A DNA stretch of 64,000 bases from Skeletonema tropicum (lineage: Eukaryota > Bacillariophyta > Thalassiosirophyceae > Thalassiosirales > Thalassiosiraceae): assembly GCA_037178625.1 (NCBI GenBank), contig CM074129.1:4463963-4527962 (forward strand). Reading direction: 5' to 3'. The stretch's first letter is position 1, and each line of letters opens with the position of its first letter. A program made the position numbers and the translations under genes. The notes beneath the pieces were generated by a model, which saw nothing but the letters and a program-made list of their open reading frames with translations, was not told the DNA's origin and made no database searches. Shown in pieces: positions 55,430-64,000 of the stretch.

Positions 55430-57400
55430 ATGAAATTGGCTGTCGCAACCCCCAGCCAGAATGGAGAACCCTACGAGACTTCGTTCCTTTTCCTCGGTCC
55501 TCGACTGGGCCTGGGCATTTTTTGGGAAGCACCTCGCCGCTCCCACTGCTGCCATTTGGTACTGGTACTGGTCATCCTCGTCCTTCCAATGCTACTACTG
55601 ACTTGCTCTCAAGTCCTCGAACTCGAAAGAATTTAGAGATGAGAAGCCTAAGCGTAAGAGTCCATTGACTGCTAACCACATCTTCTTCCAGATTGAGCGC
55701 GAGTTCATCATTCAGACCATGGCAGATGAGGATGCCGACAAGTCTATCCACGAGGGCAAGGTCTTCTTCCATGATGTGCCCAAGCGGTACGTCAATATCA
55801 GGCTCTCTCCCGAGGCACTTTGGACCTGGAAAGCGAGCGAAGCGCAAGCATCGCAAGCAGCATCGCAAGCAGCATCAGCATGGCAAGATCGGATTCCTCT
55901 CGAGCTTACAGCACCAATACAGAAAGAAGGGGCAGGGCCAAAGCCAAACTCTCGTCCAGGTCCAGAGAGACGTACAAGTCCAGGCCCAGGGCCACATCTG
56001 GTTATGACTAAGCTGAATTGGAAAAGCTGATATCTTGAGTGTCTCTTTTATAACTTAAAAAGCTGTCACCCAGGGCTGATATTCGTTGACATGACTTGCT
56101 CTCCAGGAATTGAAGCTCCCGTAGCTAATACGAGAGGTCGACTTCCAACTTCCAGTGTGGGCTGGCCGGCAGCACCACTCAACCGAAAAGAATCTATCGT
56201 CGGCAATATCAAAATGCGCATTTACCGCTTCTAGTGGCCCATTACACTCGGACGTGATACCATATAAGCCCGTTAGCACTGTTCAGACATCTGTCGCTGT
56301 CGTGCGTAGATGCGAAGCGAGAGGTCCAATGTGGGCGTCGGCGGCTGGACTGGCCAGCAGCACCACATTCTACCCAATTTTACCTATCGTCGTCAATATG
56401 CGCAATACTAGCATTTGAACACTTCTCAGACGGCTGGCGTTGGCGTGCGAAGAAGCGATGCTAAATAAAGTCTCGTAGCTGACCTGAGACTGAGAGGACT
56501 AGTGTGGGCTGGCCAGCTACACCATATTCTACCTAATCGTATCTCTCGTTGTAAATACAAATACCGCTTCTAGTTGCCAATTACACTCGGCGGTGATACT
56601 ATACAAGCATATTAGCATTAGCACTGCTCAGACATCTGTCGCGCGTATAAAAACGATGTTAGAGTCTTGCAGCTGATACGAGAGGTCCGTGTGGTCTGGC
56701 GAGCGGCACTATAGTCGACCCTATCGACGATAGTATCGTATCTTCCACTCTTTGCCCTCTGAATGATGAAGGATCTTGTTATCGTCGTCTCATCTCTGCG
56801 TCCGTAGAAGCAATGTTAGAGTCTCGTAGCTGATACGAAAGGTCAACTTTCAGTGTTGGCTGCCCAGCACTACAAAATTTTACTTAATCGAATCTATCGT
56901 CGTCAATCACTAAAACTCAAATACTCGGCAGTGAAACTATACTATTATATGATCACTGCTCAGACATCTGTCGTGCGAAGAAACGATGTCGATGTATCAA
57001 TTTCCAGAGTAGGCTGACCAGCAACAGCAACACTACATTTTACCAAATCGTATTTATCGTCGTCACTACGCGCGTGAGCCGCTTCTATTGGTATTGGCCC
57101 CTTATACTCGGCGGTGATGCTATACTAGCATTTGAACACTGCTCAGACATCTGTTGTGCGTAGGAACGATGCTTAATTCTCGTAGCTGATACGAGAGGTC
57201 ATGTCCATGTGGACAGGCAGTGTCATTACATCTTGCTGGACCAAGCTGGAGGAGAACGATCCGGATATCAAGCAGTTTGTTTCCAAGCTCGCAAAGCAAG
57301 AATATGACGTTTACAAACGTGAATTAAAGGAGTACAGTGAGAATCTCCCTAAGAATATGTTTCTTCCGCTGCTTTTTCGAAGAGTAGTAGCAGCAACATG
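55430..57400 (+). pseudogene. HMG-box gene, frameshifted and split by a repeat array
   Basis: The first half of an HMG box reads KRKSPLTANHIFFQIEREFI (about 55650-55715), then VFFHDVPKRYVNIRLSP and, after a one-base frame change, GPGKRAKRKHRK...HGKIGF (to about 55900). The second half, VITSCWTKLEENDPDIKQFV then LAKQEYDVYKRELKEY, lies at 57215-57340. Diatom HMG-box proteins commonly carry a long basic insertion ending in HGKIGF before the Trp helix, so order and spacing fit one gene. Between the halves lies 1.3 kb with the tandem repeats at about 56100-57200. HMG boxes bind and bend DNA. As it stands the gene is broken unless the repeat array is an intron. Confidence 0.6.
56100..57200. repeat. 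Tandem array of about six degenerate 165-190-bp units
   Basis: Recurring landmarks in fixed order: GTAGCTGATACGAGAGGTC, GTGGGCTGGCCAGCA-CACTA, TCTATCGTCGTCAAT, ACACTCGGCGGTGATACTAT and CTCAGACATCTGTCG. Units are clearly diverged from each other, so the array is not recent. Confidence 0.7.
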
Positions 57401-58282
57401 AAGCAGCACTGAGTCTCTCAGATGCATTGGCAACACGCAACTGATGATGCCACAGCACCAAATGATGCAGATAGAGTACAAGTACAAGCAGCAGCAGACA
57501 CTTCCAATGACCTCTTTCTATCCTTGTCACGATGCTAGTAGACAACCCATTGACGGCAGGACCTTCAGCTTCAGGCAAACCCCTAACCCTAACAAGACAA
57601 GGACAAGGACATGAAGTTGTTACTTCTACATCTACATCTATATCTTCATCTACATGAGCAAATTGAATACTTGTGGTGAGGCTGAGACGGAGACACTTTA
57701 TATTTATATATATCCCTTGTTCGAATCGCCTAACCCCCCCCTGTGAATTATGCCGATGGCGTCGAAAGACCGGCGCGTGCGGGGAGGGACCCGCGAGCGC
57801 CAAAAAAAAAATCTGGGAACTAGCGAACAGACCTGTCGATTCATGTTGTCCGCGAACTGCTTATTAATAATCTAATCTTTCTAGCGTGTTACGTCATTGT
57901 TACATTTCGTTACCCAAAAAGTTCGAATCGTTACAAATGTTACAGTCGTTTCGCGTCGCACAGCCATAACACTTAATATGATACTACAATCAATTCGATT
58001 GATCGAATAAAGCGACGCTGCCCGCTTGTGCAATGAAACGGCTGGCAATGCGAAAGAAAAGAATTACAGCTTTTAATAGCAACATAGAGTATTGTAGTGA
58101 GATGAATCTGCCGCCGACCCCATCGCCTGCCTTTCGCAGGCATGGGGTCGGCGCTCGAAAATCGATGATGCCTGACCCTGACTTCCTGCGGTTACCGCCT
58201 CTCTTTCAGCTGGCGTGCAGGCGCCTACGCTGCTGCTTATCGCTTCTCTCTTCTAGCACATGTATGTAGGGCTCTCTTGTCT

Positions 58283-59409
58283 TTTTTGATTTGTGAGCGC
58301 ACTTTGTCCACAACGTCATAAGCATGTCAATGCAGATGTACAAGTGTAGTTCGGGACTTTCTGGCCTCACGCTGCATCAAACCCAACAACCTCAACCAAC
58401 CTTGTTCTTCTTTTGCGATGAGCAGTGCATGCCTGCCTGATACATGCTACCGTGCACTTTCATCGCGGGGTGGGGTGCCCAACATCCACCAGCAACCAAC
58501 GCTTCCTCTTTTTGACCTAAAGGTCGGTGGGCTCTTAGAGTCGCAGTGGTACTGGGAATGTTGGTTTGCATCAGTATTTAACCCACACAATTTTGGCACC
58601 CCAACAAAGAAGTGAGTCTTTTCGATGTTGCGGTTTGTCTTCCGGGTTTCCGGGGGATGACGTACCTTGAGTATCCTTTGAGTGCAATGCAGACGAGCAA
58701 GAACCTAGGTCCAGGTCCAGTGCTCGCACTTGATTGTGGTGATGGACAGTCGAATGGAACGGGAACAGCTTAAGACAGCTGTCTCATTCCCACGGGTACG
58801 GTATTCAACGTTTGCCCAGATCCAGATGGCGGTTTCTTGCGGGTTTTTCTGTTTGCGATTGCTGGGGAAGTTGATGATCATGCTCATTCCGTTTTTCATC
58901 AACGAACAGCAACCATTGCACTCATCGTATCATTGTGTGCGGTTAGTCATTAGTGGTACTTAACTTCTTCGCTGATCGAATCACTTTTGCCTGACTAAGA
59001 ACGACGCCAACTTTGTGTGTGTTTTCAAACCTCACAAATGAGGGTACGTGCGTGGTAGTCAGGGGTATGGCTTTGGCTAGAGAGTCAGCAAAAGGAATCA
59101 TCGTTTTGTGTCTGCCGAATTCCCTCGAAGCCCGTAAGGAACGGCCTAATACTCCGTAAGTATTTTTTTTGGTAAGGGGAAAAACTGCTGCTACTACTCC
59201 TACTTATTTACAGCATTTTTTCATTGGCGTGCGGCGGCAGGGCAAGCTTCTCCCGGCTTTCGTGCTTCTGTTCTTGCTGCGCGAAATTCTCTTGCTGCAC
59301 AAAATTGAGCATAATAAAGCATTTGTTTTTTGGGTAGGTGCTTTCACAGATCCAAAAGGTTCATCAAGTAGAGATGTTTAATGTATTCTCTAGTTGTTGT
59401 TATGAACTT
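58283..59409. other. Low-information spacer
   Basis: Right flank of the large TIR element. Short open frames are present but none resembles a known protein. Confidence 0.4.
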
Positions 59410-59867
59410 TCTGATTACTAAAACTCTTCACTGCATTGTATCGATCTCTGCATTTGATTGGTAACCCAACATGTCGAGAATTGGTCGTTCTTTGGTGTCC
59501 TTTAAACGTTGCTCGAAGCGAATGATATTCTGAGGGACATTGAAGCTGCGCTCGAGGTCCAACGGTTTCATTAGGTAGAGTCCAGCTAGTGTTCTCACCC
59601 TCGACAAGACAACGTAGATCCAGTTCACGCATCGATAGTTCCAGTCATTGACAATGAGGACGTCTTTTGACATTCCCTGCAGCTTGTGGCCAGTTGTTGC
59701 TGTGTTGGAGTTGACAGGAACCTGCTTGACTTGTGCATTGCCCACTGTTGTAGTATTGTTTCAGTCAGAGGGAACTTGATAGTGGCCGAAAATTCTTGTG
59801 GTTTGAGCTTTAAGGTCCGTGCTTTGGTGCCAGTAGTCGGGTAGTGCTCGAACTCTACCCACTCCAC
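59410..59867 (-). pseudogene. Pif1/Helitron-type helicase C-terminal relic
   Basis: Two frames joined by a shift near 59740. The downstream part reads QVKQVPVNSNTATTGHKLQG, then NWNYRCVN..YVVLSRVRTLAGLYLMKPLD, the conserved end (motifs V-VI) of Pif1-like helicases found in hosts and in Helitron transposons. The helicase core with Walker A is absent. Confidence 0.65.
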
Positions 59868-60178
59868 GTCGTCAACAGAAACAGTCCATACCTTCTTTCC
59901 ATCCCAATTTTTCCACCTCCTCTCCCGCCCATCCTATCTGAGTGTAAATCAGCAGAAGATGTACAGGTTTGCACAAATTGTAACTCCTTACAGGCCGTAC
60001 ATCGTTGCACTGGTTCTTCGTTTGTTATCACGTTGCTTGTCTCAAAGCCACTCATCTCTAAGCGTTGCCCACGTCAACAGCACTACTTTATTGGTGATTC
60101 TTTTCTTCCTTCTTTTATGAGATCAATCATGTTGGATTTCCTTCATTCCCTTCGCGGAATATTGTTGACAGCGCGCTT

Positions 60179-63115
60179 TCATTCACTACCAGAATGCTTA
60201 CATATCAGTGAGTGTCCGTATATACCCATAAATTGGTACCCTAATTTTCCGGCTGTCACTCCCCAACGATACGATATTGATATGTCCAAGTCAACAGTCT
60301 GAAGTTTATGGCTCCTCATAACACGTCGCAAGAGCAATACCAATCCAAAGAAAAGTCCGAAACTCGCACAAGAATAACGCCAGCGTTTGTGTAGAACGTT
60401 GTCTTCATGACTAAACCCAAACCTGTCTCCTGTCATTGCGTTAATCACTGCAAATATCTCTCCCCATGATTCTTCCTTCGCTTCTATCATCTTCTCCGCT
60501 AAAATCTCCTCTCCCCACAAGGTTATCCAACTTGATATATTTAACGAGTCATCACAAGATGCGAAAGATGAGGTGATGTGGCTATTTGCGAAGGTATGTC
60601 ACTTGTGACTTGAACTTGAAGTCGACGTGCGGTTGTCTTGAGCTTTAAGTTGATCATGAAGTTGAAGTTGTTCAGTCCATCTGGAAATCGAACAGAAATG
60701 ATGTCTCGCAAGGCATTCCCAACAGTGAATCCAATAGAATCATTGCGTCGACAAGTAGTAGTAATACTTGGTTTCCAAGAGTATCCAACGTCAATTTGAT
60801 GACAAGGTATGAACAACACGAGATGCACAAGATACTTCAAACGCTCCGCATAATCGGCGCAATAAAGTTTACAACTCACAAGATCTCTAAAATCCGAGGT
60901 GACACGATCACGTACAATGTAGATTTTGGGCCCATCGATCCACAATGCGTCACGAGCATAGGTGTTGATAGTACGATTGCCAATACCGATGGCCTGTGAA
61001 ATAGCACCACTTCCCACCCACGAAATAATGATACCATGTCTAAGTTGAGCGGACAAAATTGGAAGGAAACGTGCCTCAGAAGACTTTCCATGTCGGAATT
61101 GAATCCAATCAGTACCTGTCAGAGCGAGACCGAATGAATCAAACAACTTGTAAGATATACAAGAAGCATCTCCCCATCAGTGGATGACATGACGAGGTCG
61201 ATCAGTCCCAGCAAATTGACCATCCTTCAGCATTCTATCAGCAGGCATATAGCAGCGTCGTCGACCCTTGTAGAAATGGCAGCAGCGATCTCCTCCCCAT
61301 GCTGTAATTTCAAAATCTGCACAGCCACGGAAGATGTTGCAAGCAAAATGAGCTCTGATGGGTACGACGAAATATCACATTGATATTCTCCAACAACCAA
61401 ATGGCAATAGAAACATTGCAAATGCACAGGCAAGCGTTCCCTATTCATCTCGAAGCATCGAGGCAACTCTAAATTAATAAAGTATTGGATTGTCGCAGGT
61501 AATAATTGCTCCCCATCCATCGAAGATGTACAAGATGGTCTCTTAGCGTAGAACTTGCCATTATCCGTAGAGGTAGTTTCGTAGCTCACAAGATGATGCA
61601 AAAGTATGTAGATGATTTGCAAAGCGATTGGAGTGCAGTTGGATGGAGCAGCTCCCCATGGCAAGAAGATGCGATGAAGTTGAGTACTACTTCCAAAGAG
61701 GACACTGGTGATGAACGGCAAAACCAGAAAGGTGTATGTCCATTGGACTCGATGGATGTGACGAATATCTTGTTGCAGACTTCCAATAATCAAATCATCT
61801 TGATGAAGGCAGTCCAAGGCAGCGAATATTATGCATGGTCTTCTTGGACAAGAGCTCCCCAATAACCAACGATGCGACACAAGCGGCGATATTGGTCGTA
61901 CAAACATCATTACCGATGAACAACGAATTAGCATTATCCGCAAAGCACAAGTCAGCGTAGCAAGTAATTCGTGACATGGATGTTGAAGTTCGTTTATGCA
62001 TGAGAAACCCTCCCCAGAGTAATGCCAGATTGATATCCTCCGCCAATAAGACAGCCTCGTTTGATGCATACTAAGTGCAAGACATGCAAGCAGTGCCTTT
62101 CCGAAACAAGAAGACATGATTGAGGTTGATGTCTTCCAGAACGCATAAGAAAAGATGTCTTGTATACTGCAGATGTGCATTTGTACATGATCCAGAACGA
62201 AACCAGCGGTAGACAATCCTTGCTGACAGAAGTATGTATCAAAGAACTTGGGACTAGAACAGTCAGTGGCAGTTGACAAGGTCCTGCACTGGAAGTCACG
62301 ATGCTCAATGGATGTGAAAAATCACAGCAAGCGAGATGTAAGAACCATCGATCTTACGGAACTTGTGAGTGTTGTGAGCAAATCCATCAACTCTTGAATA
62401 AGTAGCATCTCGGCAGATATCGCTTCATTATCTATCGTCGCGGATAAAACAATCGTCGAAAGAAGAGGATCTCCCCACACAGCGAGAGAATTGGCATGAA
62501 GATGATTAGTGGATGTAGATTGTTGTGTCGATGGAATGATACGATGACGCTGAGACAACATAAAACCCCGTTCCATAACATGGAATAGATGTGGATGACT
62601 GTTTCACAACATCCATATCAATGGGTGATACATGATAAAAGAACTTCCCTCCGCACCAAATATAGACACGGTATGTTGTGTAGACTTGAGCATGTCAAGA
62701 ATAGACAGAACTGGGCACACACCCTTATCACGGAATCAAAAAATGTCATCCCCATGAAGTAGTCGGAATCGATCCAGTACATGGCATCCAGCAGCGGTGA
62801 TACCAGAGCAGACTTGAGTGTAGAAATCCTCTTGAGTATGTTAACTCCACATGAATACAGAGACATTTTCCATAACCCTCCCCATCATTGATACAGGAAG
62901 CAGCACCGCAGTTTTGGTGGCATTGCAACAAAGTGACGAAGGCGATAATGTGAAGTCTGAAGGTGCTGAATTATCACCCTCCAGGGTTGGGACCAAGGGC
63001 AGTGGGTGTTTGTTTCGTGCTGCCTCATGGGTAACAGCTGCTGTTGACTGCGATCGTGATGGCCCGGTGGTGCAGCACTAGCTGAATAATCTCTCTTACC
63101 GTTGGCGTTTATCAT
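60179..63115 (-). pseudogene. Decayed relative of the LTR-bounded element
   Basis: Minus-strand frames at 60179-60520 (TM block), 60541-61146, 61227-62279 and several shorter ones up to 63115 match the element at 49364-55110 in the same order: the TM segment, the CYA/CYVELRFADD block and the HNT-HK block (near 62380). No single frame spans more than one block. The junction to the 3' LTR (TGGGGAGTGACAG near 60260) is still recognisable, but the 5' LTR is not. It is an older, shorter copy. Confidence 0.65.
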
Positions 63116-64000
63116 CTTGTAGATTAGTGCTCAAATATTATGAGCACTTGGGAGATATCAAAAGTGAAAGTGATCATCATCAAGAGAGTCGACGAAGACC
63201 AAGATCAGTCCAACAGGCAAGGTAGTAGTCACAACATTGTTCGGAACCTCATTTCGATGAGATGACTGGTGCAGAGGAACAGCAGCTTGACTCACTCCTT
63301 GCTGTTCTTCCTTTGGGAGCATCAAATCCATGCCGAGAACATCCATGTCGAAGTAAAAATTATGAGCCGAGCAAGCATTTTAATGCATAACACAATATCA
63401 TGATTGGTCTGGAGCAACACAGGCAGAATGCAGTGAAAAATAAGAATCCAGGATCTTTCGATTTGACAGGCAGAAGTATCGTACAATCTACAGTGAAAAA
63501 AAAATTATCCAGGATATTTCGATTTGAGGGGCCGAACAGCTGCTACCTTCTTCGAGTCGAAGAGCGCAAGCCCCCCTAACGCCAACCCAATTAAGACTCG
63601 GCAAACAAAATATCCTAAGGGATATAATTATATAAACTAGAGTTTGGTAGAGAAAGGTGTTAAAATTATGCTAAACACAAATTTCACCCCACAGTTTTTG
63701 TATTTGCCCCAGTCTATTCTCACATTATCCAAAGTTTGAACTAACCAAAAAGCGAGAATGAGGCCTCTTTGGTGGGGAACCCTCTATGTACAAAAAAATC
63801 TGGCTACATAGATGATTCCTACCCATGTACAGCCCACGTACAGAAACGTTACATACAGACGCGGCCACGCTACGATAGCTACGCTCGCTAGAGCTCGTCA
63901 GATTTCCGCAATAAGACCCGTTCCGAGGTCGTAAAATCAGTGTCAAAATCAGTGTCAAAATCAGTGTAAAACGCCAAATCATCGCCAATTACAGCGACCA
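63116..64000. other. Non-coding right end with short repeats
   Basis: A direct duplication (about 63431-63475 and 63491-63535, sharing 'ATCCAGGAT-TTTCGATTTGA') and three tandem copies of GTCAAAATCA-GT near 63935-63970. No gene recognised. Confidence 0.5.

Larger units (their letters stand above)
48593..58282. mobile_element. Large TIR element carrying an HMG-box gene, host of two nested insertions
   Basis: The right arm (57716-58282, 567 bp) is an inverted copy of the left arm, which is split into 48593-48643, 48980-49363 and 55118-55271 by a MITE and an LTR-bounded element. Shared blocks include GAGAGCCCTA, GGCGCCTGCACGCCAGCTGA, ATTCGATCAATCGAATTGAT and ACATGAATCGACAGGTCTGT. Each arm contains a strong stem-loop. 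No target duplication was identified. Between the arms (55272-57715) lie a broken HMG-box gene and a tandem repeat array. No transposase was recognised, so it is either non-autonomous or a Foldback-like element. Confidence 0.75.

Noticed and set aside
63725..63988. Minus-strand frame at the right end with a hydrophobic start
   Set aside because: Its N-terminus is just the translation of a 12-bp tandem repeat; no other support.

Overview
The window looks like nuclear DNA of a diatom, probably a centric one. This is inferred from gene style: short GT-AG introns (52, 83, 103 and 144 nt), a secreted protein with PSSKPS-type repeats, paralogous MYND-finger/Sel1-repeat genes, a stand-alone AAA/TPR ATPase, and an HMG-box protein with a long basic insertion. 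No rRNA, tRNA or CRISPR array was recognised. It is a repeat-dense eukaryotic region in which a few intact host genes sit between nested transposons.

Layout. 1-203: N-terminus of a secreted repeat protein. 962-4327: Tc1/mariner element with long terminal inverted repeats (TIRs), a broken transposase, a convergent second gene, and a MITE nested in one TIR. 4585-6020: gene-less TIR element. 6363-12734: two host genes on the minus strand (RING-finger protein; AAA ATPase with one intron). 13248-20637: head-to-tail array of five copies of a Penelope-like retroelement, each 5'-truncated copy abutting the 3' end of the next. 21.8-30.9 kb: an intact myotubularin-type phosphatase gene preceded by two truncated copies of its own 5' end, each separated by a 1.4-kb TIR element. 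31.99-39.35 kb: a duplicated divergent pair (MYND/Sel1 gene on minus, LRR/Cys-rich gene on plus); one pair is mostly intact, the other genes carry stops or a frameshift. 39.64-42.88 kb: a three-exon MOV10/SDE3-type RNA helicase. 43.1-45.8 kb: a third, inverted copy of the 1.4-kb TIR element, tandem repeats, and a deleted partial copy of the helicase gene. 45.82-48.46 kb: composite hAT element. 48.59-58.28 kb: large TIR element carrying a broken HMG-box gene; its left arm holds both a Stowaway-like MITE and a 5.7-kb LTR-bounded element. 59.4-63.1 kb: Pif1-type helicase relic and a decayed relative of the LTR-bounded element.

The strongest candidate for something undescribed is the LTR-bounded element at 49364-55110. 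It has 223-225-bp direct terminal repeats, a 7-bp target duplication and a clean empty site in the opposite TIR arm. Its interior shows no recognisable gag, protease, reverse transcriptase or integrase, only four long overlapping reading frames that together resemble a signal-peptide-to-transmembrane protein. The purine heptamer next to its 3' LTR (TGGGGAG on the coding strand) recurs about ten times through the interior and eleven times in the decayed relative. The second is the Penelope-like array, whose topology is that of successive end-on additions, as in endonuclease-lacking, telomere-associated elements.

Most elements can be dated relative to each other because empty sites survive in sister TIR arms or paralogous sequence within the window. 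All homology statements come from reading motifs and aligning by eye; no database search was run.
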